From Acidimicrobiales bacterium (GTDB lineage Bacteria > Actinomycetota > Acidimicrobiia > Acidimicrobiales > Aldehydirespiratoraceae), in contig JAJCXZ010000101.1 of NCBI GenBank assembly GCA_029263175.1, positions 34,718-98,717 on the forward strand: DNA of 64,000 nt, in the 5' to 3' direction. The first letter of the stretch is position 1; every line of letters starts with the position of its first letter. The position numbers and the translations under genes are program-made. The notes beneath the pieces are model-generated. The model was not told the DNA's origin. It was given only the letters and a program-made list of their open reading frames with translations, and made no database searches. Of the stretch, positions 7,974 through 17,147 are shown piece by piece.

Positions 7974-8374
7974 GCTCGACAGATGCTCGAACCTCTCTGG
8001 AATTCGACTTCACGGTTCCCACCGAGGTGACCGTGCGCCGCGGAATTCACAGCGATATCCGCGACCAGGGGATGCTCCTGCGACACCGCCGAACCATGAC
8101 AGTCGGCGACGTGTCGGCCAAGGAGCTCGTTCTGTGGTCCACGACTGCACCCAACGAGGTGACGGTCTCGGTTCCCGCCGGCTCCCTCGTGGTGTGGAAC
8201 GTATGGCGCGACAACGGTGCCATGCACGGACTCCTCGGCGATGCCGAGATCCGCCGATTCGAACTGCCCGACGGTGGCCTGATGCTCGAATGTTCCGACG
8301 GCTATGCCCCTCGCGAATCAACCGACCTGCGAGTGGAACTCCACTTCGATCCCGCGCCCACCGACCCGGCATAG
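7970..8374 (+). CDS. Protein of unknown function
   Basis: 134 aa from the ATG of the ATGA overlap with the upstream gene. No signal peptide or membrane segment. It looks like a mostly beta protein, with alternating hydrophobic strands such as ELVLWSTTAPNEVTVSVP and TDLRVELHFD. I do not recognise the family. Translational coupling suggests it works with the membrane-anchored protein before it. It is the last + gene of the run; the next gene is convergent, 12 bases away. Confidence 0.6.
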   Translation: MSSTDARTSLEFDFTVPTEVTVRRGIHSDIRDQGMLLRHRRTMTVGDVSAKELVLWSTTAPNEVTVSVPAGSLVVWNVWRDNGAMHGLLGDAEIRRFELPDGGLMLECSDGYAPRESTDLRVELHFDPAPTDPA

Positions 8375-8386
8375 AGCACGACGGAG

Positions 8387-8884
8387 TCAGTCGACGGTAG
8401 GCCGATGAATCTCGGCGCCCCAGGTCGCACCGGGTTCGACCACCGTGCGCAGCACCGTCGCCGCGGTGATCAGCCAGCGCACGATTCCAGCCGGATCGGC
8501 ATCATGCGGGAGATCAACCACGATCCCGTGTTTCGCATGATCCTGACGCTTCACCCAACCCACCGGAAGCCCGAGCCCGAGCTCGTCAAGTCGTTTCAGA
8601 GCATTGGGGCCCGTGCCATGAGCGACCCCGAGTTGAGCCGGTCGCGGCTTGCGCCCGCTTGCGGGAGGCGTCCAGGTCGCGAGCGCAACCGCTGGTCCAC
8701 GGCCGGAGAACCAGGCAGCAAGCCCTGACCGTTCCGGCACTCGTAGCTGTTCCTCGGTGTCCAGGAGCGGACCGATGTTGATCCAGCCTTCGCCGTCGCC
8801 TCGTTCGGCCAACTCGACCATGGCGGCAACGACCGGATCGCTCTCGTCGCGGTGAAACTCCACAGCTTCGGTTTCGAACGCCAT
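8387..8884 (-). CDS. Protein of unknown function
   Basis: 165 aa from ATG at 8884 (an earlier in-frame ATG at 8914 would add 10 residues and crowd the divergent gene). It is a soluble, acidic protein without signal peptide. The sequence has two halves: an N-terminal half with GWINIGPLLDTEEQLRVPER, and a C-terminal half with GPNALKRLDELGLGLPVGWV and VRWLITAATVLRTVV. I do not recognise the family. It is divergent from the DUF3048 gene with about 54 bases between the starts. Confidence 0.6.
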   Translation of the reverse strand: MAFETEAVEFHRDESDPVVAAMVELAERGDGEGWINIGPLLDTEEQLRVPERSGLAAWFSGRGPAVALATWTPPASGRKPRPAQLGVAHGTGPNALKRLDELGLGLPVGWVKRQDHAKHGIVVDLPHDADPAGIVRWLITAATVLRTVVEPGATWGAEIHRPTVD

Positions 8885-8938
8885 CTCGCGACCGTAGCGA
8901 CTGCATGACAGCAACCCGACCCGGTACGGTGGGAGACG

Positions 8939-10444
8939 TTGCGGACGACACGATTCACCCCTGTTCTTGTGGCCGCCGTGGCAGCCGCCTCACTTGGCGT
9001 CGGCGCGCCCGCGTCCGGTCAGTCCAGCCCGGGTGAGCTGGGAGATCTCGAACGTCGCCGGGACGAAATCACCATCGAGCTCGGCCAGCTCGACGCCGAA
9101 CTCGGGTCCCTCGACGACGAACTCGCTCAGATCGACGACGAGATCGAGATCCGTGAGGCCGCGATCGAACTTGTCGCCGACGAGTTCGAACGAACTGTCG
9201 ATGCCAGGCGTGAACCTGAACACACGCGCCTCACCATCGCCCTTGTCGGCTTCACGTCGGGTGATCCTCGCTCCAACGCTCTCCTTGATGAAGTTCGTGT
9301 GCTCGAGGGCGACGACGAACCATCGCGGCGGCGCGAGCTGTACGAGGCCGTCATCGAAGACGCCCGCCGGAAGCTCGAGGATTTCGACCAGCAACTCCGG
9401 CTCCTCGCCGGCGACATGACCGAGGCTCGCGCCGGGTTGGGGGTTTCACAAGCGAGACGTGATGCCACCGAAACGCTGCACGGCGAGACCGGGGCCCGCC
9501 GGGCCGAGCTCGCGATCGAACTCGACGAGACGGAACGACGGATCCAGCTCCTGTTGTCGTTGCAGGGCAAGACGTTGCTGACGGGCGAGATCACATTCGA
9601 CGTGGTGAATCGGCCCGTTCTCGCGATCAAGATCGACAATGTCGTGGCTGCACGCCCCCAAGCCGGCATCAACGATGCCGACATGGTCTTTGTCGAAGAG
9701 GTCGAAGGTGGCCTCACCCGACTCGCTGCCATCTTCCACTCCGCCACTCCGAGCGAGGTCGGTCCCGTGCGATCGATGCGCACCGGCGACTTCGACCTGC
9801 TCGCCCAGTTCAACTCGCCCCTATTCGCCACGTCGGGCGGAAACCGAGGATCGAGAGAGGCGTTGCGCAACTCGACCCTGGTCGACATCGGCGCGGCAAC
9901 CCACGGTGACCTGTTCTACCGAAGCAGTGGCCGCGCCGCCCCGCACAATCTCTTCACCAACCCGGCCAACCTCTGGTCGGTGGGCTCGGGAGAGGACTAC
10001 GAAACGGGCTCACCCCAGCCGGTCCTTCGCTTCCGTGAACCGAGTGACCCGATCCTTGGCGATGCCCGCCCGGCGAACGGGGTCACGATCGACTATGGCC
10101 AGACGATCGTTAGCTACGAGTGGGACGGTTCCGGCTGGGCCCGCTCCCAGGACAACTCGCCCACTGTCGACACTGCAGGAGTCCGAGCGGCTCCCACCAC
10201 CGTGATCGTGCAGTTCACGTCGTATGCGTCGTCGGCCGCGGACCCCGCGTCGCCCGAGGCCATCACTCTCGGGCAGGGCCCGGCGTGGATCTTGACCGAC
10301 GGCCAGATCGTGCCGGCATCATGGCGCCGCAGCGAGTTGCTCGACGTGTTCGAATACGTCGACAACAGCGGCAACTTCATCACGGTGCTGCCCGGTCAGA
10401 GTTGGATCGAGATGCCGCGGCGGGATTCCGCCACGGTCAACTGA
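8939..10444 (+). CDS. Secreted coiled-coil protein with C-terminal DUF3048 domain
   Basis: 501 aa from a TTG start. An N-terminal signal peptide (about residues 1-27, ending near GAPASGQS) is followed by a long heptad-rich coiled coil (about 31-210) made of Glu/Leu/Asp-rich helices. The rest (about 215-495) is DUF3048, recognised from the RPVLAIKIDNVVAARPQAGI stretch and GPVRSMRTGDFDLLAQF; the domain is known from YerB-type lipoproteins and its role is poorly defined. There is no lipobox cysteine. The N-terminal half resembles the coiled coils of EnvC/PcsB/RipC-type cell-wall proteins, which is unusual for DUF3048 and suggests an envelope role. The RNB ribonuclease gene follows after 6 bases. 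Confidence 0.82.
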   Translation: MRTTRFTPVLVAAVAAASLGVGAPASGQSSPGELGDLERRRDEITIELGQLDAELGSLDDELAQIDDEIEIREAAIELVADEFERTVDARREPEHTRLTIALVGFTSGDPRSNALLDEVRVLEGDDEPSRRRELYEAVIEDARRKLEDFDQQLRLLAGDMTEARAGLGVSQARRDATETLHGETGARRAELAIELDETERRIQLLLSLQGKTLLTGEITFDVVNRPVLAIKIDNVVAARPQAGINDADMVFVEEVEGGLTRLAAIFHSATPSEVGPVRSMRTGDFDLLAQFNSPLFATSGGNRGSREALRNSTLVDIGAATHGDLFYRSSGRAAPHNLFTNPANLWSVGSGEDYETGSPQPVLRFREPSDPILGDARPANGVTIDYGQTIVSYEWDGSGWARSQDNSPTVDTAGVRAAPTTVIVQFTSYASSAADPASPEAITLGQGPAWILTDGQIVPASWRRSELLDVFEYVDNSGNFITVLPGQSWIEMPRRDSATVN

Positions 10445-10450
10445 GGTCTC

Positions 10451-11914
10451 ATGCCGCGCCCAATCGTTCGCTGCCGCCCCGATCCGGTGATGGTGGCCGG
10501 CTTCGACCGCATCCGAACGGAGCTCAACGTTCCCGCTGCGTTCCCCGAGGTGGTCCTTCAGTCCGCCACAGACTCCGTCGCCGTCGGCCCCCGGATCCCA
10601 CCTGGAGCCGACTCAGCGGTGCTCGATGCCAGGGATCTCCCGTTCGTGACGATCGATCCACCCGGATCCACCGATCTCGACCAAGCGTTCTTCGCTCGTC
10701 GGCGCGGTGACGGATACACCGTGTTCTACGCCATTGCCGACGTGGCAGCGCTGGTCGCTCCCGGCGGCGCTGTTGACATCGAAGCGCGCGATCGCGGTCT
10801 CACGTTGTACAGCCCCGACCTGCGCACCTCGCTCCACCCGGAGTCGATCAACGAAGACGGCGGCAGTCTGCTCCAGGGGCAAGATCGCCGGGCGTTGCTC
10901 TGGACCATCGAGGTCGACGGCGATGGCGTGTTGGGCGATGCCCGGCTCGAACGGGCCGACGTGCGCACGCGTCACCAGTTGTCCTATCGAGCCGCCCAAG
11001 CGGGGATGGCCTCGGCCGGGCCCGACGATGCACTCACCCTTCTCCGTGAGATCGGCGAGCTGAGGGAGGCACAGGAGCGGCAGCGAGGCGCCGTGAGCCT
11101 GGCCCTCCCGTCGCAGGAGGTCGTGCATCAACCCGACGGCTCATTCGCCATCCTCTTCGACGAATCGTTACCGATCGAGGGATGGAACGCCCAGATCTCA
11201 CTGCTCACAGGCATCGTCGCCAGCCGCATCATGCTCGACGCCGGCGTCGGGCTCCTCCGCACACTTCCTGAACCCGACGATCGAACCGTCGACCAGCTTC
11301 GCCGAACTGCGAATGCACTCGGAATCGGGTGGCGCCGCGGCCAGAGTTACGCCGATCGGGTCCGATCGCTGCGGCCCGATACTCCGGAGACCGCCGCGAT
11401 GCTGAGCCAGGCGGCTCGCGGCCTGAGGGGGGCCGGCTATGTCGCGTTCGCCGACGATGACCCACCGTCGGATCCCCGACACTCCGCAATCGCCTCGACG
11501 TACGCCCATGTCACCGCTCCTTTGCGCCGGTTGTGCGACCGGTTCGCCAACGAGATCGTGATGGCACACTGCGCCGACCATGCACCACCCGCGTGGGCGG
11601 TCGAGGCATTGGAAGAACTCCCGAGCCTCATGGGTTCGGCGAAGAATCGGGATCGCAACCTCGAGCGGGCGATGGTCGACTTCATGGAGGCCACCGTGCT
11701 CACACCTCGGGTCGGCGAGACGTTTGCCGCAGTGGTCACCGATGTTGACGACGAACGCAACCGGCTGCGGATTCAGCTCAGGGAGCCGGCGGTGGTGGCG
11801 AGGGTCGATGCCGGCGGCGGGCCCGGGAAGGCAGCCGAACTCGGCGATGAGATCACGGTGCGACTCGTCGCCACGGATCCCGGCGAGCGACGGGTGGACT
11901 TCACGATCGTCTGA
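10451..11914 (+). CDS. RNB-domain 3'-5' exoribonuclease (RNase II/R family)
   Basis: 487 aa. Most of the protein is the RNB catalytic domain, which degrades RNA processively from the 3' end. The metal-binding loop reads TIDPPGSTDLDQAFF, the form common in actinobacterial members in which the last Asp of the classic quartet is Gln. The later SYAHVTAPLRRLCDRF stretch is the usual RNB C-terminal signature with its Arg. There is only a short N-terminal region and no clear cold-shock or S1 domain, so it is smaller than RNase II or RNase R. Start ATG is 6 bases after the DUF3048 gene. Confidence 0.9.
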   Translation: MPRPIVRCRPDPVMVAGFDRIRTELNVPAAFPEVVLQSATDSVAVGPRIPPGADSAVLDARDLPFVTIDPPGSTDLDQAFFARRRGDGYTVFYAIADVAALVAPGGAVDIEARDRGLTLYSPDLRTSLHPESINEDGGSLLQGQDRRALLWTIEVDGDGVLGDARLERADVRTRHQLSYRAAQAGMASAGPDDALTLLREIGELREAQERQRGAVSLALPSQEVVHQPDGSFAILFDESLPIEGWNAQISLLTGIVASRIMLDAGVGLLRTLPEPDDRTVDQLRRTANALGIGWRRGQSYADRVRSLRPDTPETAAMLSQAARGLRGAGYVAFADDDPPSDPRHSAIASTYAHVTAPLRRLCDRFANEIVMAHCADHAPPAWAVEALEELPSLMGSAKNRDRNLERAMVDFMEATVLTPRVGETFAAVVTDVDDERNRLRIQLREPAVVARVDAGGGPGKAAELGDEITVRLVATDPGERRVDFTIV

Positions 11915-11942
11915 CGCTCCTCCATGCGGAGAGCCTCAGAAG

Positions 11943-12353
11943 TCAGTGAGAGACCGCGGGATCGAGCTCTTTGGCGTGGGCAACCCACCGCTCGACCTCA
12001 CCGAGAGACGGTGGGCGACGAACAAGGCGGCGCTTCTTCGCCTCGTTGGTCTCGTGCAGCTTGGCGTGCAGGTTGGCCGCATTGCGATTGCGGAGTTCCT
12101 TCACCGTGTCGACGCCAGCTTGTTCGAGAAGATCGCTGTATTCCTCGCCGACTCCGCGGACTCGCATGAGATCGGCACGGTTCACCCACTCGAGAAGCTG
12201 AGCTTCGGTGCAGCCCGACTCCGCGGCGAGAGCCTTGCGGCCCTTCTTGGCACCACCCGCCTTCAGAAGCTCACCAGTGGACCGGATGCCGGCCTTGCGA
12301 AGGGCCTTCCCATGCTTCGCACCGATGCCTTCGATTGTTTCGATGGATGCCAT
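11943..12353 (-). CDS. DUF4332 helix-hairpin-helix protein
   Basis: 136 aa. Two tandem helix-hairpin-helix units are visible: IEGIGAKHGKALRKAGIRST near the start and VRGVGEEYSDLLEQAGVDTV in the middle, the typical build of DUF4332. Such units bind DNA or other proteins without sequence preference; no enzyme motif is present. AGGAGA lies about 6 bases upstream of the ATG (reverse of 12359-12364), a strong ribosome-binding site. It is convergent with the RNB gene, 28 bases apart. Confidence 0.85.
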   Translation of the reverse strand: MASIETIEGIGAKHGKALRKAGIRSTGELLKAGGAKKGRKALAAESGCTEAQLLEWVNRADLMRVRGVGEEYSDLLEQAGVDTVKELRNRNAANLHAKLHETNEAKKRRLVRRPPSLGEVERWVAHAKELDPAVSH

Positions 12354-12451
12354 CGTTGTTCTCCTCTGACTGGGGATTGCTGGTCTGAGGTCCCGACGCT
12401 AGGCGACGCAGGAAAGTCGCGCCGCGTCGGGTGTATCCGATGCGGTGTTGC

Positions 12452-13399
12452 TCAGGCGAGGGCGGCCGCCACGAGGTCGTGGGCACACTCCCCGGCCGCG
12501 GTGATCGTGAGGCGCTCGGCCCCTGACTCGCCGACGATCAGCGTGTGCTCGAACTGAGCGGTGCGCGTGCCGTCGATTGTGGTCGCGGTCCAGTCGTCGT
12601 CCCATACGACGGCGTCCGGAGCCCCGAGGGTGAGCATCGGTTCGATCGTGAAGGACGTGTCGATCTCGAGGCGCGTGGCGAGTCGACGTTCGTGATAGTG
12701 CGGGATCTGGAGGTTGGAATGGAACTCGGTGCCAACCCCGTGCCCGATGAACTCTCGAACCACACCGAGGCGATGCTGCACGGCATGGGCCTCGATGGCC
12801 CTACCGATATCGCTGACGAGACCACCCGGTGTGACCGCGGCGATGCCGAGATCAAGGGATCGAGCCGTCTCACGCACCAGGCTGAGCGAAAGGTCATCCA
12901 CCTCGCCCACGAGGAAGGTGGCCGATGTGTCGCCGTGGACACCTTCCTTCCAGAGCGTGACGTCGATATTGATGATGTCGCCATCAGCGAGTGGTCGACT
13001 GTCCGGGATGCCGTGACAAATCACCTCGTTGACCGACGTGCAGACGGACTTCGGGAAGCCGCGATAGTTGAGAGGACTCGGGTAGCCACCCTTGTCGATG
13101 CAAGCGTCGTGAACGGCGCGATCGATCTCGTCGGTGGTGACACCGGGCTTCACGAGCGTGCCGGCCATCAAGAGAATCTCTGCCGCGGCCTGGCCCGTGC
13201 GGCGCATCGCGGCCAGTTCGTCAGGCGTGCGGGTGAGCGAGGACACGCTCGGACCAGGATCACCGCTCAGCGCGTAGGGCGGTCGAGGGATGTCGGCGGG
13301 CACCCGGCGGATGGGGCTCTGCAGCCCAGGCTGAACCGGCGGGTACGACGGTGCGACACCTGCGGCCGGCCGAGTTTGCTTGCGTTTGCGCTTCGCCAT
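12452..13399 (-). CDS. map: Type I methionine aminopeptidase with N-terminal extension
   Basis: 315 aa. Removes the starting Met from new proteins. The five metal ligands are in their usual settings: Asp in IDVTLW, Asp in HGDTSATF, His in GHGVGTEFH, Glu in FTIEPML and Glu in QFEHTL; the active-site His is in VICHGIPD. The catalytic domain begins near residue 55. Before it is a Lys/Arg-rich start and a Pro-rich stretch, as in the longer actinobacterial MetAP1 forms that contact the ribosome. The gene stands alone, 98 bases before (upstream of) the DUF4332 gene on the same strand. Confidence 0.95.
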   Translation of the reverse strand: MAKRKRKQTRPAAGVAPSYPPVQPGLQSPIRRVPADIPRPPYALSGDPGPSVSSLTRTPDELAAMRRTGQAAAEILLMAGTLVKPGVTTDEIDRAVHDACIDKGGYPSPLNYRGFPKSVCTSVNEVICHGIPDSRPLADGDIINIDVTLWKEGVHGDTSATFLVGEVDDLSLSLVRETARSLDLGIAAVTPGGLVSDIGRAIEAHAVQHRLGVVREFIGHGVGTEFHSNLQIPHYHERRLATRLEIDTSFTIEPMLTLGAPDAVVWDDDWTATTIDGTRTAQFEHTLIVGESGAERLTITAAGECAHDLVAAALA

Positions 13400-13423
13400 C
13401 TGACCAGCCTACGGGATTTGGGC

Positions 13424-15697
13424 CTATCCGACCTGGGCAGTGAGTGCGACCTCGACGAATCCGGCGAGGCGGGTGTTCCCCTCGGCGGGTCGACCGAACA
13501 GGTAGCCCTGCCCGTGAATCGCCACCTGCCCGGTCCGTTCACGAATCTCCAGGAGCCGCGCGACCTGCTGATCGGTCTCGATGCCTTCGGCCACGACGAC
13601 GAGGCCCAACGCCTCGGCCATGTGGAAGACCGCGGCGACAATCGCATCAGCGCGGGTGTCCTCGCCCAACCGGGCAATGAAGGTCCGGTCGATCTTGACC
13701 CCATCGACGTCGAACGACTGGAGATAGGACAGCGACGAGTACCCGGTCCCGAAGTCATCGATCATCACGGCCAGACCCAGATCGCGAAGGCTCTGCACAT
13801 GCCGAGCGGCCGTGCCGGTCTGATCCATCAGGACGGTTTCGGTGACTTCGATCACCAGTCGTGACGCGTCGACGGAGTGTTCCGCCAGAAGGTCCGTGAT
13901 CACGGTGACGATGTTCGGGTCCGAGAAGGTGCGGGCCGAGAGATTCATTGCCACCGGACGGGCTTTCGGGTGATCAGCAAGCATCTTGATCGCCTTGCGC
14001 ATGACGGTGTGGTCGATCCGGGAAACGAGGCCGGTCTCCTCGGCGAGCGGGATGAAGTCGCCGGGCACCACCACCCCTCGGGTGGGATGGTTCCACCGCA
14101 CGAGCGCCTCGAACGCACAGACACGCCGGGTCGGAAGCTCCACGAGTGGTTGCAGGTAGACGGTGAATTCGTCGTTGGCGAGCGCACGCCGAAGCTCTTG
14201 GCTGACGCTCACTCGGTGCTCGATCCGCTCCCGCATGGCCCGATCGAACACCTCGATTCGACCGCGACCGAGTTGCTTGGCCCGATACATGGCGAGGTCG
14301 GCATTGCTCAGTACCTCTTCGGCCGTGTCGGTCCGGTGGACACGAGCGATGCCGATCGATGCGGTGATCACGTGCTCGACCTGCCCGTCGGTGATGGGTT
14401 CGCTGATCGCGTCCTGGATCCGTGCGGCGAACTCGACAGCGCCGACTTCGGTGATGCCCTCGACCACCATGATGAACTCGTCGCCCGAGAGTCGCCCGAC
14501 CACGTCGCTGCCGCGGACGGCCAAGCGAAGCCGATCGCCGACCGCCGTGAGAACGCGGTCCCCGAAGGCGTGACCGAGTGTGTCGTTGGCGAGCTTGAAA
14601 CGGTCGAGATCCACGAAGAGAACCGAGATGGGGATTCTTTCCGAAACTGCGACCCGGTGCGCCAGCGCGGCACGAACCGTCGCCCTGTTGGGGAGACCGG
14701 TCAACGGGTCGTGTTCGGCGCGGCGGCGTTCGCGGTCGAGCGCGTTGCGCATCGCATCGCTGGCTCGAGCATCCTGCAGGGCGAGCGAGGCGTGCTGGGC
14801 GAACGCAAGGAGTGCCTCTTGTTCGGCCGAGCTGTAGCGCCGACTCGAGCCATCGCCGACGGTCAAACAACCGACGACTTTGTTCTCGACCACGACCGGA
14901 GCCGACATCAAGGAGCCGGTGCCGGCATCTTCCTTCTCGTAGCGGACGACGAGGGTGCCCTCAGTGATGACTTCCGCGGGGATCTGTTCGCCTATTTCGA
15001 CGTCTCTGAATCGCTCGACGATTTCGCTCGGTACACCAGCCGACGACACCAGCACGAGTGTGCCGTGGCGTTCCAGGTCACTGAGCCGAATACTTGCTTG
15101 TTCCACTCCGAGAAGGTCGACGGCACCGTTGACGATCGAATCGAGCACATCCTGAATCGCATCACGATGGGAGATCGACTGCTGGATCCTGAACAGGCGG
15201 TCGAGCAGCCCCTGACGTTCGCGGAGCTGCCGAACCAGACGCTTGTTGTCCGCCATCCTCGTCTCGAGCGCGGCGCGGGAGTGGCGCTCGGCCTCGAGTG
15301 CACTCCGCATGGCTGCCGCGAGGCTCACCACTCGGCCGAGACCGCGAACGAACGCTATTTCATCGGCCGTGAACAGACCGGAGGTGCGGGCGAGCAGCAG
15401 CCGTTGTGACTGATGTTCATGGTTTCCGGTGACGATGGAGACTCGACCAAGGGAGGGCAGCTCCGCTTCGGTGGCGGACGCGTGGCTCAGCCGAATGAGC
15501 AGGTCATCAGGGCGATCACCGATCCCGAAGCCGTGGCAGTGGAGAACGCTGGTGTCGTCGCAGAGCACCGCGATTTCAGCGTTGAGGGTCTCGGCGACCC
15601 GAAAGAGCGCCCCGTCGATATCAACCTTGTTGTCGGGATCACCGAACGCGGCGACGAGGTCCGTCAGCGACAAGAGCGACCACGAGGACGGCGACAT
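13424..15697 (-). CDS. GAF-GGDEF-EAL c-di-GMP signalling protein
   Basis: 757 aa from ATG at 15697; the open frame runs on to 15808 but that extension is Cys/Gly-rich and unlike the rest. Order: a GAF-like domain (about 10-150), a short coiled coil, a clear GAF domain (about 185-330), GGDEF (about 340-500) and EAL (about 515-757). The synthase signature reads LSGDEF (near 403), an accepted variant. The EAL domain has FEALVRWNHP, MNLSARTF, EVTETVLM, IDDFGTGYSS and VKIDRTF, all intact. No membrane segment is present, so it is a cytoplasmic sensor that can make or break c-di-GMP. It ends 24 bases downstream of the map start on the same strand. Confidence 0.93.
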   Translation of the reverse strand: MSPSSWSLLSLTDLVAAFGDPDNKVDIDGALFRVAETLNAEIAVLCDDTSVLHCHGFGIGDRPDDLLIRLSHASATEAELPSLGRVSIVTGNHEHQSQRLLLARTSGLFTADEIAFVRGLGRVVSLAAAMRSALEAERHSRAALETRMADNKRLVRQLRERQGLLDRLFRIQQSISHRDAIQDVLDSIVNGAVDLLGVEQASIRLSDLERHGTLVLVSSAGVPSEIVERFRDVEIGEQIPAEVITEGTLVVRYEKEDAGTGSLMSAPVVVENKVVGCLTVGDGSSRRYSSAEQEALLAFAQHASLALQDARASDAMRNALDRERRRAEHDPLTGLPNRATVRAALAHRVAVSERIPISVLFVDLDRFKLANDTLGHAFGDRVLTAVGDRLRLAVRGSDVVGRLSGDEFIMVVEGITEVGAVEFAARIQDAISEPITDGQVEHVITASIGIARVHRTDTAEEVLSNADLAMYRAKQLGRGRIEVFDRAMRERIEHRVSVSQELRRALANDEFTVYLQPLVELPTRRVCAFEALVRWNHPTRGVVVPGDFIPLAEETGLVSRIDHTVMRKAIKMLADHPKARPVAMNLSARTFSDPNIVTVITDLLAEHSVDASRLVIEVTETVLMDQTGTAARHVQSLRDLGLAVMIDDFGTGYSSLSYLQSFDVDGVKIDRTFIARLGEDTRADAIVAAVFHMAEALGLVVVAEGIETDQQVARLLEIRERTGQVAIHGQGYLFGRPAEGNTRLAGFVEVALTAQVG

Positions 15698-15836
15698 GCT
15701 CAGCCGATCGCCGAAGTGACCAGTGGCTGGTCCGAATGGGCATGGCGATAAACAGTCGCACTCACCATTCCCGTATCGGCAGGTAGAAGATGCCCCTGAG
15801 GCCATCACGCGGAGCGTGACCCGCCCGGTCGCGCGC

Positions 15837-16244
15837 CTACTTCGTCGCTACAGGCTCCGGGGCGCGGATTTGACGGACGATCCGGATGAGTGAGGCAACA
15901 CCCAAGAGTGTCATCAATCCGCCAATGACTATCCACGCAAGAAGAGGCATCTCGCCTGATCCCGCGCCGGCGATGTAGACGTATGGGGCGATGAACGAGA
16001 TGAGCGTGACCACCGACCACAGCTGAACGCTTGACCATTCTTGGTCACGGGCCGCCTGCACGACCCGCACCTGGCCATAGGCGTAAGGCCAAGCGGTTCC
16101 GACATCGATGATCAAGAAGATGACCGGGCTGACGCCGTACTCGCCGAGCGTCGGCCAGACGATCAGTGCACGGACCACCGCATAGGCGAAGACTCCGGCG
16201 ATCCACGCCTTGCCGAGCCACCCGATCCGGTCCTTCTCTTCCAT
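15837..16244 (-). CDS. Small membrane protein of unknown function
   Basis: 135 aa from ATG at 16244, which gives a short polar start before the first membrane helix; the frame is open to 16343 but the extra part crosses the upstream region of the divergent gene. About four hydrophobic helices can be seen (near residues 11-30, 36-55, 70-90 and 98-120), with a basic C-terminus. I do not recognise the family. The 139 bases between it and the GAF-GGDEF-EAL gene hold only a weak 6-bp hairpin (15805-15819). Confidence 0.65.
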   Translation of the reverse strand: MEEKDRIGWLGKAWIAGVFAYAVVRALIVWPTLGEYGVSPVIFLIIDVGTAWPYAYGQVRVVQAARDQEWSSVQLWSVVTLISFIAPYVYIAGAGSGEMPLLAWIVIGGLMTLLGVASLIRIVRQIRAPEPVATK

Positions 16245-16321
16245 CGGCGCCACTGTAGGGCCAAATGTCACACCACTCTGGCACTCCACGGCGCGCCCCA
16301 CCCGGAGATGCCAAGGATTTC

Positions 16322-16352
16322 TTGACAAACAGGAGTTATCCACAGCTAGTCT
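16322..16352 (+). promoter_or_regulatory. Candidate promoter of the acyltransferase gene
   Basis: TTGACA at 16322-16327 and TAGTCT at 16347-16352 with a 19-base spacer, ending 10 bases before the ATG at 16363. The -35 is a perfect consensus match; the -10 keeps the TAnnnT pattern common in actinobacteria. If used, transcription would begin almost at the ATG, giving a leaderless or nearly leaderless message, which fits the lack of a Shine-Dalgarno sequence there. Called by eye only. Confidence 0.42.
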
Positions 16353-16362
16353 TCAGGGCCGA

Positions 16363-17100
16363 ATGTCCCTGATCCTCTCCATCCCCGGTCTCGAAGTCTT
16401 CCCCGTGCGAACAGCCGCGGAATACAACGCCGCGCGCCGCCTCCACGCCAGCTGCTATCTCGATGCTGGATACGTTCATGCCGACGAAGTCAGCGCCAAC
16501 GGCATGATCGACGATGCTTGGGTCCCCGTCAGCGACTACTTCGTGGCGGTTGACACCGAAGACAACAGCATCGTCGGGACGTGCCGGATCATCAATCCGT
16601 CTGTCTGCGGATTTCCGGCGTTCACCGGCTGCGAGCTGCATCCCGAAACCTGGGCCACGTTCAGCGACCTCGATCCGAATCGCTGCGTGGAGATCTCCGC
16701 ACTCGCAACCACCCGAGACGGCATCCAGAACATGGCCATCTCAGCCGCGCTGTACGGCATTGTTTGGCGTCAGAGCATCCTCACAGACCGCGCCTACATG
16801 CTGGCTGTGCTGGACAACCGATTGATGCGCATCATGAAGCGCTGGTTCCACTTCCCGTTCGAACCTCTCGGCCGCACCGTCGACTACATGGGGTCGCCAT
16901 CGACGCCTGTCTCGATGTACCTGCCGAGGCTCGTCGAGACACATGTTGACGAGCACCCTGAGGAGCTGGCGTTCTTCTCGGGCGAGATTTCTTTCTCAGA
17001 TCTCGAGGACTACGCGATAGACCTTCGGACACGGGTCCCAGAGCACCGAGCCACCGTTGTTGACCTCACAAACGCCGACGACGAAATACGAGCTTGGTAA
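16363..17100 (+). CDS. N-acyltransferase of the LuxI/FeeM (autoinducer synthase-like) GNAT fold
   Basis: 245 aa from ATG at 16363. The pattern matches N-acyl amino acid synthases and acyl-homoserine lactone synthases: Arg25/Arg26 in AARRLHASCY, the acidic pair Asp50-Asp51 before Trp53, then SDYFVAVD, VGTCRIINP with Arg75, and a Glu110 in CVEISALAT that stands where this fold has its catalytic Glu. Such enzymes move a fatty acyl group from acyl-ACP or acyl-CoA to an amine such as an amino acid or S-adenosylmethionine. The C-terminal 60 residues are acidic and unassigned. The large membrane GGDEF-EAL gene follows after 47 bases on the same strand. The product cannot be named from sequence. Confidence 0.72.
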   Translation: MSLILSIPGLEVFPVRTAAEYNAARRLHASCYLDAGYVHADEVSANGMIDDAWVPVSDYFVAVDTEDNSIVGTCRIINPSVCGFPAFTGCELHPETWATFSDLDPNRCVEISALATTRDGIQNMAISAALYGIVWRQSILTDRAYMLAVLDNRLMRIMKRWFHFPFEPLGRTVDYMGSPSTPVSMYLPRLVETHVDEHPEELAFFSGEISFSDLEDYAIDLRTRVPEHRATVVDLTNADDEIRAW

Positions 17101-17147
17101 CAGGCTAAGTACTCACTTTCATCACTTCATGGCCGATCCAAGGGGCC

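Noticed and set aside
13877..15409. 510-codon open frame on + opposite the GAF-GGDEF-EAL gene
   Set aside because: Every domain motif is on the other strand; this frame has none.
15805..15819. Intrinsic terminator hairpin TCACGC-GGA-GCGTGA
   Set aside because: Only six base pairs, no T-run on either strand, and it lies upstream of the gene that it would have to end.
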